Source of the DNA: Bettongia penicillata ogilbyi
Lineage: Eukaryota > Chordata > Mammalia > Diprotodontia > Potoroidae
Reading direction: 5' to 3'
Length of the DNA stretch: 64,000 bases
Assembly (NCBI GenBank): GCA_023548195.1
Contig: JAJHZJ010000575.1
Span: forward strand, 189,454 to 253,453
Below, one piece after another: positions 22,270 to 34,455 of this stretch. The notes beneath the pieces were generated by a model. That model saw only the letters and a program-made list of their open reading frames with translations. It had not been told where the DNA came from and did not search any database. The position numbers were made by a program, and so were the translations under genes. Each line of letters opens with the position of its first letter. The first letter of the stretch is position 1.

Positions 22270-23180
22270 TTTTATTGAGTTCTGGCCTTTTCATCAGGAA
22301 GGTTCCAAAATCCCTTGTGTCATTGAATGTCCATCTCCATGCCTGAAATATTATGTTCAACTTTGCTGGGTAATTAATCCATGGTTGTAGACTCAGCTCC
22401 TTTGTCTTATGAAATATTGTATTTCAATTGCTTCAATCTTTTAATGGAAAAGCTTCAAGGTCTTTTGTGATCCTGACTGTAGCTCCTCGATATTTGAGTT
22501 GTTTCCTTATGGTTGCCTGCAGTATTTTCTCCTTCACTTCATAGTTCTGCAATTTGGCAATGATATTCTTTGCTGTTTTTAGTATGGGATCCCTTTCAGG
22601 AGATGAATGGTAAATTCATTCAATGGTGGTTTTACCCTCTGGATTTAGGACTTCTGGGTAATTTTCCTTGATGATTTCTTGGATAATATTGTCCAGGCTC
22701 TTTTTTTTTCATCATGGCTTTCTGGCAGACCAATAATCCTTATATTTTCTCTCCTGGATCTATTTTCCATGTCAGTCATTTTTTTCCAATTAGATAGTTT
22801 ACATTTTCTTCTCTCTTTTCATCCTTTAGATTCTGTTTGACCGATTTTTGATGTCTCATAGATTGATTAGCTTCTATTAATTTTAATCAAATTTCTTTCT
22901 TCAGTTAACTTTTGCATCTCCTTTTCCATCTGTCCAATTTTTCCTTTTAAGGAATTATTTTCTCAAGTTAAGTTTTGTACTGCCTTTTCCATTTGTCCAA
23001 TTGTCCTTTTAATTTATTTTATGTTTTCTTTTTTCATATTTTAAAGTCATTGTTCAGTTGTTCTATTTCTCAAATTTGCCTTTTAAAATCCTTCTTGACC
23101 TCTTCCAAGAAGATTCTGTGATTCAAATCAGTTCATATTCCCTTCTAAAGTTTCAGATGGGGAGTAAAGTCTCAGTGCTG
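22270..23180 (-). pseudogene. L1 ORF1 inside the inverted segment, broken
   Basis: Reads on the minus strand through coiled coil (CTTTTCCATCTGTCCAATTT region), RRM (GGATCCCTTTCAGGAGATGA at about 22588) and C-terminal domain (near 22340). Multiple stops and shifts. Confidence 0.65.
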
Positions 23181-23384
23181 AACTATTTGCTATTTGTGAT
23201 TTGGTACCTGTCCCCATAGAAAGGTTCTATAGTCTTTTCTTCTCTGCTTTGCATCTTAGTCATGATAACCACTCTTTTCCTGACTTTTAAAGGAGATCTC
23301 TGTGTCTGAGGCCCAGGGGGCTCTGTTCCACAGTTCTTGTGCTTAAAACTTGAGACTTTGTGTTCATAAACCCTGGGAAAGTGA

Positions 23385-24762
23385 ATGGAGGGAAAGATGC
23401 AGATAGTGATCATAACTGTCAATGTGAATGGAATGAACTCTCCAATAAAACAGAAACTTATCACAGAATGGATTAAAAACCATAATCCAACAATATGTTG
23501 TTTACAAGAAACACATTTGAAATGGGAGCATACACACAGGGTAGAGGTAAAAAATTGGAGCAGAATGTTTTGTGCTTCAGATGATGTAAATAAAGCAAGA
23601 GTAGCTATCCCAATCTCAGACAAAGCAAAAGCAGAAATAGATCTAATCAAAAGAGATAAGGAAGGAAACTTTATCCTGCTAAAAAGCACCATAGACAAAG
23701 AAGCAATTTTATTACTGAGCATATATTCTCCAAGTGGTATAGCATCCAATATCATAGAGCAGAAGTTATAGGAGTTTCATTAATAAATACACAGCAAAAG
23801 CTACTAGTGGGGGACCTCAGCCTCCCCCTCTCTGAAGTTGATAAATCTTACCTCAAAATAAAGAAGAAGATAATTAAAGAGGTGAATAAAACTCTAGATA
23901 AGGTAGATATGATAGATCTCTGGAGAAAATTGAATGGGGATAGAAAGGTATATGGCTTTTTCTCAGCAGTACATGGCACATATAAAAAAACTGACCAGGT
24001 TCTAGACCATATAAACCTCACAATCCAGTGCAGAAAGGCAAAGATAGTCGATGCATACTTTTCAGATCATAATGCAATAAAAATTATATGTAATCATAAG
24101 CCATGGAAATATAAACCAAAAACTAATCGGAAACTAAGCAATCAAATCCTGAAGAATGAGTGGGCTAAACAACAAATTATAGAAACAATCAACAACTTCA
24201 TTCAAGAGAATGACAATAATGAAACAATCTACCAAACCGTATGAACCACGGGAAAAACAGTTCTTAGGGGAAGATTTACATCTTTGAGTACCTACGTGAA
24301 TTAAATAGAGAAAGAGGAGATCAATGATTTGGGCATGCAACTGAAAAATGTAGAAAGAGAACAAATTGAAAATCCCCAAGTAAATATCAAATTAGAAATA
24401 CTGAAAGCCAAAAGAGAGAATAATAAAGTTGAAATTAAGAAAACTATTGAACTAAGAAATAGAGTTGGTTTTATGAAAAAAAAACAATAAAATTCATAAA
24501 CTTTTGGTCAATTTGATCAAAAAAAGAGAAATAAGAAAACCAAATTACCAATATCAAAAATGAAAAGGGTGAAGTAACCTCCAATGAGAAGAAAATTAAC
24601 ACAATAATTATAAATTATTTTGCCCAACTGTATGTCCATAAATTCAGCAATCTAAGTTAGATGGAGAATCATGTTAAAAAATATAAATTGCCCTGATTGA
24701 CAGAAGAGGAATTTGAGAAACCCATCTTAGAAAAAAGAAATTGAACAAGCCATCAATGAACA
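23385..24762 (+). pseudogene. L1 ORF2, endonuclease domain and linker only
   Basis: APE-type endonuclease that nicks target DNA. MEGKMQIVIITVNVNGMNSP then NHNPTICCLQETHLKWEH (catalytic Glu kept) at 23385-23771, and after a frameshift SEVDKSYLKIKKKI and YFSDHNAIKII (SDH motif kept) at 23807-24244. Sequence then decays through the linker and stops at EIEQAINE, just before the reverse-transcriptase SPGPDG box. Confidence 0.75.
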
Positions 24763-24939
24763 CAGATTATTCATGAATTTTAACTTTGAAGATTTTATGA
24801 AACATTCTCAATGCTTACAAAGCCATTTCAAAAGCCAAGTTTCAGCAAGTCACCTTGCTTATCTGTGGTGCAAACTACTCCCCTCTCTTTTAATTTATCT
24901 TTTTCTTTTTTTTTCTAGTCTACAATGCTACAGGCAAAA

Positions 24940-25085
24940 CATTGAAAATCTGGAGAACACACAGAAGGGTAACTATGATGGCAATGAACTTTGAATCCCT
25001 ATCACATGCATTAGAAAGAACTGAGGATGTTTAATCCAGGGAATAAAAAACTTCATGTAGGTATGATGATGTTTCCAAATATCTT
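24940..25085 (+). repeat. CR1/L3-lineage fragment
   Basis: AACTGAGGATGTTTAATCCA and GATGATGTTTCCAAATATCTTC resemble the conserved CR1 3' stretch. Weak. Confidence 0.4.
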
Positions 25086-25099
25086 CAGGGATTTCATTG

Positions 25100-25350
25100 A
25101 ATTCTTCAGTCATTTTCAGTTTTGTCCAACTTTTGTGACCCCATTTGTGTTCTTCTGCATAAAGACATTGGAGTTGTTTATAATTTCTTCTCCAACTCAT
25201 TTTATAGATAAGGGAATTGAAGCAAACAGGGTTAAGTGACTTCTTCAGGGTCACACAGCTAGGAAAAAAGTCTGAGGCCAAATTTTAAATCAGGAAGACT
25301 CTTTTTCCTGACTTCAGGTCCAGCACTCTATCCCAGGCACAAATTAGCTG
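25100..25350 (+). repeat. Marsupial SINE
   Basis: TTGTGACCCCATTTGTGTTC, AACTCATTTTATAGATAAGG, AACAGGGTTAAGTGACTTC, GGGTCACACAGCTAGGAAA, TCCTGACTTCAGGTCCAGC, CTCTATCCC. Same family as 50090-50345. Confidence 0.8.
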
Positions 25351-25770
25351 CTCCTTTCATTTAGAAGAGGTATTAAATTTGTTCTGTTTTGCTCCAAAAA
25401 TCAGAACCAGAATCAAGGAGTTGAAGTGGAAGAGATGTGAATTTAGATTTGATATCAAGAAATAAATTCTTAATGGTTAGAGATGTCTGAAAGTGAAATG
25501 AACTGTATTGGGGGTTGTTATGTTTCCTTTGATTAGGAGTCTTCAAATGAAAGATGACCATTTGTAAGATATAAACAATAGTGAGATTTTCTTTCGGATA
25601 TTAGTTTAACTGACTATTTAAATAGCTTCTAATTCTAAATTTCAATGATTCTGTTAGCTCTCAAAATAATTTTTCTTAAACCCATTTCCAGTGAATATTA
25701 AAAGTAACTCTTGGTCATTTCCTTTAGCTTTATTTCTGCAAATATGCTCCTCAGATATCTTCATTTTTTA
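25351..25770. other. Spacer, nothing recognised
   Basis: AT-rich, no coding frame or repeat supported. Confidence 0.45.
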
Positions 25771-26127
25771 TTTTAGTTTTTTTTTTACATTTTTTATTGC
25801 TTTTTTTTAGTGTTCCACAATCAATTCCTTAAAATTAAGATTTTATCCCCTCCAACCTTTCCCCCACTACCCCCCTCCCTCCCTGCAACAGCATATAATT
25901 TTGTATAGGCTCTACATATACTTTCCTATTGAGTACATTTTCACTATAGTCATGTTATGTAGTTGAACTAAAATAAATGGAAGAAATGATATAACAAATC
26001 AAAACATAACGCACTAAAACCCACACACATACAAACATGATCTGCTACATTCTGTGAATGACTTCCATATTTCTTTCTCTGAGTGTTGGAGACATTTTGC
26101 CTTAGAATACCACCATTGGGATTATTT

Positions 26128-29100
26128 TTAGTAAGTTCTTGTGTTATTATGAAGTTCCAAGTCTATCAGAAAAAAACTCTTGCCCACTGTGGTCGTTGAT
26201 GTGCACAGAGTTCTCCTGGTTCTTCTCCTTTTCCTCAGCATCAGATCATATAAGTCCTTCCAGGCTGCCCTGAAATCTTCTTGTTCATCATTTCTTATGG
26301 CGCAATAGTACTCCATTATAGTAATATACCATAATCTATTCAGCCATTCCCCAATTGATGGGCATCCCCTTGATTTCCAGTTCTTGGCAACCACAAAGAG
26401 TGCTACTATAAATGTTTTTGTACATGTGGGACCCTTTCCCATTTTTATGATCTCTTGGGGATACAGTCCTAGTAGTGATATTACTGAGTCAAAGGGTATG
26501 CATATTTTTGTAGCCCTTTGGGCATAGTTGAAAACCGTTCTCCAGAATGGTTGAATGAGCTCACAGCTCCACCAACAATGAATTAGTGTTCCAATTCTCC
26601 CACATCCTCTCCAGCATTTATCATTTCCTTGTTCTGTCATGCTTGCCAATCTTATCGGTGTGATGTGGTACCTCAGAGTTGTTTTGATTTTCATCTGTCT
26701 AATCAATAGTGATTTAGAGCATTTTTTCATATGATTATAGATGTCTAATTTCTTCCTCTGAAAATTGTCTGTTCATATCTTTTGACCATTTATCAATTGG
26801 GGAATGACTTGTATAGTTATACATTTGAGTCAGTTCTCTATATATTCTAGAAATGAGGCCTTTATCCCTGACATTAGCTCTAAAAGTTCTTTCCCAATTT
26901 ACTACATCCCTCTGAATTTTGGTTGCTCTGGGTTTGGTTGTGCAAAAACTTTTCAGTCTGATATAATCAAAACTATCCATTTTGCTTTTCATAATGCTTT
27001 CCATCTCTTCTTTAGTCAAAAATTCTTCCCTTCTCCATAAATCTGATAAATGCACTGTTTCTTGCTCCTCCAGTTTATCCATGGTATCAATCTTTATATC
27101 TTAATCATGTACCCATATGGACTTTATTCTTGTATACATTGTCAGGCATGGGTCTACGCCTAATTTCTGCCACACTGTTATCCAGTTTTCCCAGTAATTT
27201 TTGTCGAACAGTGAGTTCTTATCCCAGAAGCTGGGGTCCTTGGATTTTCAAAGAGGAGGTTGCTATATTCCTTGCCTACTAAGTCTTGAGTGCCAAGTCT
27301 ATTCCACTTGTCTACCCCTCTGTTTCTTAGCCAATAACAAGTGGTTTTGATAATTGCTGCTTCATAGTACAATTTGAGTTCTGGTAGTGCTAGGCCACCT
27401 TCCCAAGCATTCCTTTTCATTAGTCCCTTTCATATTCTGGACCTTTTGTTCTTTTAAATGAATTTTGATATTATTTTATGCAGTTCGAGAAAATAATTAT
27501 CTGATAGTTTAATTGGTATGATAATAAATAAGTAAATTAATTTAGGTAGAACTGTCATTTTTATTATATTAACTCAGCCTACCCATGAACAACTGATGTT
27601 TTTCCACTTACTCAAATCTGACTTTATTTGTGTAAAAAGTGTCTTGTAATTGTGTTCATATAATCCCTGGGTTTCTTTTGGCAGGTAAACTCCCAAGTAT
27701 TTTATAGTGTCTACCCTAGCTTTAAATGGGATTTATCTTTCTATCTCTTGCTGTTGGACTTTGTTGCTAATATATAGAAATGTTGAAGATTTGTGTGGGT
27801 TTATTTTGTAACCTGCAACTTTGCCAAAGTTGTTTATTTTTTCAAGTAGTTTTTTACTTGAATCTCTGGGATTCTCTAAGTATATCATCATATCATCTGC
27901 AAAGAGTGATAGTTTAGTTTCTTCTTTGGCTATTTTTATTCCTTCAATTTCTCTATCTTCTCTAATTGCTACAACTAACAATTTCTAGTACCATATTGAA
28001 TAATAGTCGTAATAATTAATATACTTGTTTCACTCCTGATCTTATTGGAAATGTATCTGGCTTATCCCCCCTGCATATAATGCTTGCTGAAGGTTTTAGG
28101 TAGATACTGCTTATTATTTTATGGAAAGTTCCCTTCATTTCTATGTTCTCCATTGTTTTTAATAGGTGTATTTTGTCGAAAGCTTTTTCTGCATCTATTG
28201 AGATAATTATATGATTTTTATTAGCTTTGTTGTTGATATGATCAATAATGCTAATAGTTTTCCTAATGTTGCACCAGCCCTGCATTCCTGGTATGGATCC
28301 TACCTGATCATAATGTATCATTCTGGTGATAAGATGCTGTATTCCTTTTGCTAAAATCTTATTTAAAATTTTTGCATCTATATTCATTAGAGAAATGGGT
28401 CTATAATTTTCTTTCTCTGTTTTGTCTATTCCTGGTTTGGGTATCAAAACCATATTTGTATCATAGAAAGATTTTGGGAGGACTCCTTCTTCCCCAATTT
28501 TCAAAAATAGTCTATATAGTGTTGGAATTAACTGTTCTTTAAATGTTTGATAGAATTCACTTGTGAATCCATCTGGCCCTGGAGATTTTTTCCAAGTCAG
28601 TCCATTGATGGCTTGTTCAATTTCTTTTTCTGAGATGGGGTTGTTCAAGTACTCAACTTCCTGTTCTGTTAATCTGGGCAATTTGTATTTTTTAAAATAT
28701 TCATCCATCTCGTTTAGATTATAGAATTTGTGGGCATAAAGTTGGGCAAAGTAATTTCTAATTATTTTGTTAATTTCCTCCTCATTGGAGGCGAGTTCAC
28801 CCCTTTCATTTTTACTATTAGTAATTTGATTTTCTTCTTTCTTTTTTTAAATCAAATTGACCAAAGGTTTATCAATTTTATTATTTTTTTCATTAACTAT
28901 TGGTTTTATTTATTAATTAAGTAATTTTCTTAACTTCAATTTTATTAATCTCTCCTTTGGTTTTCAGTATTTCTAATTTGGTATTTTCTTGGGGATTTTC
29001 AAATTGTTCTTTTTCTAGCTTTTTCAGCTGCATGTCCAAGTCATTGAACTCCTATTTCTTTATTCTATTTATGTAGGCATTCAAAGATATAAAACTTCCC

Positions 29101-29995
29101 CTAAGAACTGCTTTTGCACTATCCCATAAGATTTGATATGTTGTCTCATTATTGTCATTCTCTTGAATGAAGTTGTTGATTGTTTCTATTTCTTCTTTAA
29201 CCCATTCCTTCTTTAGGATTAGATTACTTAGTTTTCAATTGATTTTTGGTTTATCTTTCCATGGCCTTTTATTACATATAATTTTTATTGCATTATGATC
29301 TGAGAAAGATACATTGATTATCTCTGCCCTTCTGCACTGGACTGTGAGATTTTTATGTCCTAGTACATGGTCAGTTTTTATAAATGTTCCATGCACCGCT
29401 GAGAAAAAAAAATGTATATTCCTTTCTATTCCCATTCAATTTTCCCCAAAGATCTATCATATCTACCTTATCTAGAGTTTTATTTACCTCCTTAACCTCT
29501 TTCTTGTTTACTTTGAGGTTAGATTCATCGAGTTCAGAGAGGGGGAGGTTGACGTCCCCCACTAGTATAGTTTTATTGTCAATTTCTTCCTTCAGCTCCC
29601 CCAACCTCTCCTCTAAGAATCTGGATGCTATACCACTTGGAGCACACATGTTTAGTAATGATATTGCTTCATTGTCTATGGTGCCTTTTAGCAGGATATA
29701 ATTTTCATCCCTATCTCTTTTGATTAGATCTATCTCTGCTTTTGCTTTGTCTGAGATTAGGATTGCTACTCCTGCCTTTCTTACATCAACTGAAGCACAA
29801 TATATTCTGCTCCATCCTTTGACCTTCATCCTATGTGTATCTCCCCATTTCAAATGTCTTTCTTGTAAGCAGCATATTGTTGGACTGTGGCTTTTAATCC
29901 ATTTTGCTATCCATCTCCTTTTTATGGGAGAATTCATTCATTCACATTCACAGTTATGATTCCAATCTGTGTATCTCCCTCCATCCTCTTCCCCA
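26128..29995 (-). pseudogene. L1 ORF2 (endonuclease and reverse transcriptase), broken
   Basis: Endonuclease 29937-29235: SHSPTICCLQERHLKWGD (catalytic Glu kept, next Thr to Arg), VGDVNLPLSELD, FSDHNAIKII. Reverse transcriptase 28708-27733: [52 protein letters not shown] then a break, and the catalytic SLFADDMMIYLENP (intact Asp pair). The thumb and C-terminal part at 27420-26128 includes MKRNAWEGGLALPELKLYY and a late CWWSCELIQPFWR region. At least five frame breaks separate these blocks. An L1 of this length normally encodes about 1,250 residues. Confidence 0.85.
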
Positions 29996-30603
29996 CCATT
30001 TGTGCTTTTAGCTCTCCTGTCTCCCTTCCCCTCCTCAATAGTATTCACTTTTCACCACCTCCTCCTGCTGCCTTCCCTTCCTTCTTTTAACCCCACTCCC
30101 TTTTACTCCCCTTTACTCTTATTGCTTCTTCCCTCCCTTTTAGCCTCCCTCTCCTTTCTCCCCCCTTTCCCTCCTACTACCTATAGAGCTAATTAGGATT
30201 ATGTACTGAAGTTTATTGTTCTGTCCTTTCAACAAATCAGATGAGAGCACCTCTCAAACAATGCTCATCTCCCTCCCCTCTTTCCCTCTACTATAAATTT
30301 GTACTTCTTACTGTAATGTAATTTGCCATTTTCTGCTTCTTCCTTTTCACACTTCCTATTACAATCCCTTCTCATACTGAAATCATATTTTTTAATGTAA
30401 CATCATTTACTTTATACCTGTTCCCTCTATGTATATCCCTTTTATATTTCATAACTGCACAATTCTCAAGATTAACAGGCATCATCTTCCCTTATAGGGA
30501 GATAAAGTTTGCCCTAATTGAGTAACAAGTCTTTGTTTGTGTTGCCCCCCCCCGTTTATGTTTTTATGATTCTCTTGAGACCTGCATTTGAAAATGGAAT
30601 TGT

Positions 30604-31400
30604 CTAGAGTTCTGGCGTTTTGGTCAGGAAGCTCTGGAAATCCCTAATTTCGTTGAGTGTCCGTCTCCTTGCCTGAAATGTTATGCTGAACTTTGCTGGG
30701 TATTTGATCCTTGGCTGTAGTCCCAACTCCTTTGCCTTATGGAATATTGGGTTCCAATTCTTTTGATCTTTTAATATAGAAGCTGCAAGTTCCTGTGTAA
30801 TCCTGACTGTTTCTCCTTCATATTTGAATTGTTTCTTTCTGGCTGCTTGTAGTATTTTTTCCTTCATTTGATAGCTCTAGAATTTGGTAATGATATTTCT
30901 TGGGGTTTTGAGTTTGGGATCCCTTTCAGGAGGGGAACAGTGGACTCTTTCGATGACTATTTTGCCCTCTGAATCTAGAACTTCTGGGCAGTTTTCCTTG
31001 ATGATTTCCTGGAAAATATTGTCTAGGCTCTTTTTTCCATCATGGGTTTCTGGCAGGTGAATAATTCTTAAATTTTCTCTCCTGGATCTTCTTTCCAGGT
31101 CAATTGTTTTTCCAATTAGATATTTTACATTTTCTTCTATCATTTCATTCTTTAGGTTTTGTTTGACTGATTCTTGCTGTCTCATTGAGTCATTAGTTTC
31201 TACTTGCCTAATTCTAATCTTTATCAAATTGTTTTCTTCTGTTAACTTTTGCATCTCCTTTTCCATCCGTCCCATTTTTCCTTTTAAGGAGCTATTTTCT
31301 CCAGTTAATATTTGAACTTCCTTTTCCATTTGTTCAATTTTCCTTTTCAAAGAGATGTTGTCATCAGTGAATTCTTTTTTCATAATTTTAATATCACTGA
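30604..31400 (-). pseudogene. L1 ORF1, one main frameshift
   Basis: Coiled-coil and RRM part in one frame (31383-30877): MEKEVQILTGENSSLKGK, EENNLIKIRIRQVETND, LERRSRRENLRIIHLPE, SLDNIFQEIIKENCPEVL, SPPERDPKLKTPRNIITKF. The C-terminal domain is in the next frame (30867-30604): ILQAARKKQFKYEGETVRI, ELGLQPRIKYPAKFSI, LNEIRDFQSFLTKTPEL. The break near 30870 looks like a small deletion plus stop. Confidence 0.85.
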
Positions 31401-32565
31401 CTAGTTTTTCTTCTATTTTCTTCTTCAGCTGTTACAGGAGAGCTGCTTGTGCTTGCAAGCAGTTCATAGTCCCTTCTTAAATTTCAGATGGATGTACAGC
31501 CTCAGTTCTGACCTCTTTGGTGTTTGTGTTTTGGTCCTTATCCCCATAGAAAGATTCTATGGTTTTTTTCACCCTTCATCTGCTTTTTCTAGTTCATGAT
31601 GTTGACTGGGTGTGGTGGCTTCTGGTTCTTTCAGTCAGAAGCTACAGAACTTTGTGCTAAGCTTATGTGTGTAAAAGCTAAAAAGCAGGTTTTGTTTTTT
31701 GTTTCCTCAATCAACCCTGGAGTTAGCTTGTTAAGTGTGTGGAAGGAGTGGTCTGGTCACAGATCTCCTCAGCAGAACTGAGGCAAAGGCATGCTCAGGG
31801 GATGGTGATCCCAGCTTCCCTATTGTCTTCTCGTTTCCCCTGGAGTGCTGAGGTATGCCTAGATGCTAAAGCATGTTCCCACCCCTCCTGGAGCTCCTCT
31901 CCTGGTGCTGAGGCTTGCCTGGGTCCTAGTGCAAGTTTTCTCTGCCCTGGGTCCTCTGTCCTTTGGTTTTGTCTCTACCACAGTAGGAGGAATCCCCCTT
32001 AGCTACTTTCCTAGCCTCAGGTGTTATGAGACTATTTGCCCCCTCTGCTGTCCCTGCTGATCCAGAATTTTTCTGGGGAAATATTTTTATGGTTCTTTCA
32101 TGGTCATCAAGGGGGAAGGAGAGAGCATTTACTGATCACTCCACCATACTGGCTCCCGGAAGTTCAAGTAGGTGACTTACCGATGTTTAATCTTTGGGCT
32201 GAAAGTCTCAGGAGCCTCAGGAGGTACTGCGCTAATATCTGGCACTCAACAGCTCTCACTGGCTCAGCTAGTCTTGTCTTTGGCCCTTGGGTATTGCTTT
32301 TCCAGTTCGCCCATTCGGGTTTCCTGGGACCCTTCTGTTCCACTTCACTGGATGCGCTGCATTGTGCCCTGGGGGCTCACCCCCACGGAACAGATCCTTC
32401 CCGTGGACCTTTCAGTCTAACCTGGACTCTGAATCTGTCACAGTCTGTCTCCCACTGGATTCCACATCTCCAAAATTTGGTCAAATTCTCCCTTCAGAGA
32501 TATCCAAAGGAGTTTGTCCAAGAGCTTAGGTGACTCCTTGTTCTCACTCTGCCATCCCGGCTCTG
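31400..32565 (-). promoter_or_regulatory. L1 5'UTR with two start-like boxes
   Basis: The outer start box near 32545-32562 (GAGCCGGGATGGCAGAGTG on the minus strand) and an inner box near 32136-32155 (GGGAGCCAGTATGGTGGAGT) have the same pattern about 410 bp apart. L1 5' ends carry the internal promoter and a YY1-type AAGATGG site at this place, so the two boxes may mark two promoter units or two element heads placed in tandem. Confidence 0.5.
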
Positions 32566-32589
32566 CCTCAATATCTCAAACTAAATATG

Positions 32590-33130
32590 TGTGGTAGCAA
32601 GCTACATATACAGGATGACACATCCAGGATGGCCTGCTGGCACAAGTTCTTAGATCTGCTTTTATAAAAGGAATGCAACTCTTGAGGCATCAGCAATCTT
32701 CTTTAATCATATATACCAACAGTGAAAATACAAGCAGAGAAACAAAGACCAACATACAGGGTTTCCAACTGTCTGACCATAATCAATACACACATCACAG
32801 GTAAACAGACAGAATTGTCTGACTATTACATACATTAAAAGAGAAAAGCACTAACATCTAAGTTTTCAAAGCAGTGGAGGTGTTTAACAGCTACCCAAAG
32901 TCTCATCTGGCATATGAACCTTCTTCTAAGACCCCAAAACAAAACCTCACCTCAGAGTATATATACACTTTTCAGAGCTGCAGGGCAGGACCCTTGTGAC
33001 CAAGTGTGCACCTCCCTACTTAACAAGTCTCACCTAATCAAGTAACTCTCATTGGCATTACAATGTCCTATAGATATCTTAACTCAATATATCCAAACTG
33101 AATTTATCTCAAAACCTGTAAGGATCACCA
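32590..33130 (-). mobile_element. Probable solo LTR
   Basis: Minus strand reads as an LTR: GTCACAAGGGTCCTGCCCTG, a GTATATATACTCTGAGG TATA-like box, and a U3/R-like stretch ending ATGATTAAAGAAGATTGCTG with an ATTAAA poly-A-type signal. Outer bases are TGAGAT and ACACA. It lies directly beyond the L1 5' end. No internal retroviral sequence is seen. Confidence 0.5.
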
Positions 33131-33264
33131 AATTCTCAAACACCCAAGGCTGGCCACCTCATTCTTGACTCCTCAATCTCTCTCACCCCCTCACCAAAAT
33201 CCAATATGTTGACAAGTTTTGTTGGTGTTATGTTTATAATTTCTCTTGTGTGTATCTCCTTCTG

Positions 33265-33915
33265 GCCTTTGACATTGCCACTGTTCTGGGAAAAGACCTT
33301 ATTGTTTCACCTCTGAACTATAGCAATAGTCTACTGATTGATCTGGCTGCCACTAATCCATTCCAGTCCATTTTCCATCATGTGTCAAAGTAATCTTCCT
33401 AAAGTGCAAGTCTAATCACATCACCTCTCTACTTAGCAAATGCTAAAGGCTCCTATCACCTCTAGGATGAAATATAAAAATCCTTTTTTTTTTTGTTTTT
33501 CAAAGCTCTTGATAACATATTCCCCCATACATTTCCATTTGTCTTCAATCTTACACCCCCCCCACACACACACATACATACTCTTCAACCCAATGACATC
33601 AGCATTGTTTCTGTCCTTTGAATAAGACTATTCTTTTCTGGATTCCAAGCATTTTCAGCGGCTATCCCCATGCATAGAACACTTTCCCTCCTCATCTTCA
33701 TTTCCTGGTTTCCCTGGCTTCCTTCAACTACAAGATCAAATCCTGCTTTCTACACCAAACTTGCTTGCACATAGTTGTCTTCATGTTCTCTCCCCAATTA
33801 GACTGTGAACTTCTCAAGGGCAGAGACTGTCCATTACACTTATTTGTATCCGTAGTGCTTAGTACAGCACCTGACTCAAAGTAGATGCTTACTAAGTTTT
33901 TATTGACTGACATTC
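33265..33915 (+). repeat. L2-lineage LINE, 3' region
   Basis: CTATAGCAATAGTCTACTGA, CCTATCACCTCTAGGATGAA, CTTGATAACATATTCCCCCA, TAGACTGTGAACTTCTCAAG, GGCAGAGACTGTCCATTAC, TTAGTACAGCACCTGACTCA and a TATTGACTGAC tail, in L2 order. A T-run and a (CA)n tract interrupt it. Confidence 0.75.
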
Positions 33916-33939
33916 ATGGGACACTTGGTTGTTTCATCT

Positions 33940-34130
33940 AATAATAGCACCATAGACTTGATAGAAACAAGTAGAAAGGGTATTTATTCCAATACCCTCA
34001 TATTACAGATGAGGAACTTGAAGCACCTAGAGGAGAGTGGGTCAAAGTTAATATGGGTAATAAATGATAGTGGGATTTGAACTCAGTTTCTCTGACCCCA
34101 GATCTAATTCTTTTTCTACTGTGCCTTTTA
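33940..34130 (+). repeat. CORE/MIR-type SINE fragment
   Basis: TATTACAGATGAGGAACTTG, GATAGTGGGATTTGAACTCA, TCTCTGACCCCAGATCTAAT, TTTTTCTACTGTGCC. Confidence 0.6.
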
Positions 34131-34455
34131 ATTCTCATGATAAGCTTAGAGAAGAGAAACATGATGAAGATAATGGAGGCTTTTGCAGAATAAAGAAGGA
34201 TGAGCAAGTAGAGAAAATCTACCAAGAATTTATTTTTTTTGTAAACTTTTAAATTTATTTTAAATTTAAATAGAAAATGAGAAAAGAAACAAAAGAAAAT
34301 GAAAAATGAAAAAAATGAGGAAAAAACCATTGCCATGGATACAGTTGGTTGGTTGTTGTCTTTCATCTTCTAAGAGGACCAAAATGACATCATCATTGTA
34401 AAGTGAAATTTCAGTGTGTCCAGCTGGGGCTGATCAAACCAATATGAGCTTAGAA

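Larger units (their letters stand above)
21577..24762 (+). mobile_element. L1 with inverted 5' part (twin-priming structure)
   Basis: 21577-23378 is L1 5'UTR, ORF1 and inter-ORF sequence on the minus strand. 23383-24762 is L1 ORF2 from its start codon on the plus strand. The two parts join at 23379-23383. The inverted segment ends, at 21577, at sequence that normally lies within a few tens of bases upstream of where the plus segment begins. That order (3' edge of the inverted block outermost, 5' edge at the junction) is what twin priming produces. Plus-strand sequence stops at the entry of the reverse transcriptase. Confidence 0.8.
25775..32565 (-). mobile_element. Near full-length L1, about 6.8 kb
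   Basis: Minus strand, 3' end at T-rich 25775-25810 (poly-A), 3'UTR to about 26130, ORF2 about 29995-26130, purine-rich inter-ORF 30000-30600, ORF1 about 31400-30600, and a long 5'UTR to about 32565, which starts GGCAGAGCCGGGATGGCAGA on its own strand. All L1 parts are present, but ORF1 and ORF2 each carry frameshifts and stops, so it is not mobile. No clear target duplication was found. Confidence 0.85.

Noticed and set aside
23183..23755. 190-codon minus-strand frame
   Set aside because: It runs across the L1 inversion junction, joining antisense ORF2 to sense 5'UTR; an artefact of the rearrangement.
24864..24882. 19-bp phrase TGTGGTGCAAACTACTCCC also present at 62826-62844
   Set aside because: Flanks do not match; with no extended similarity this is most likely a shared scrap of an unrecognised repeat or chance.
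32036..32533. 165-codon plus frame as a host gene
   Set aside because: Lies wholly in antisense L1 5'UTR. Kept only as a speculative ORF0-like finding.
25775..32565. Active full-length L1
   Set aside because: ORF1 has a frameshift and ORF2 at least five frame breaks, so it cannot supply enzymes.
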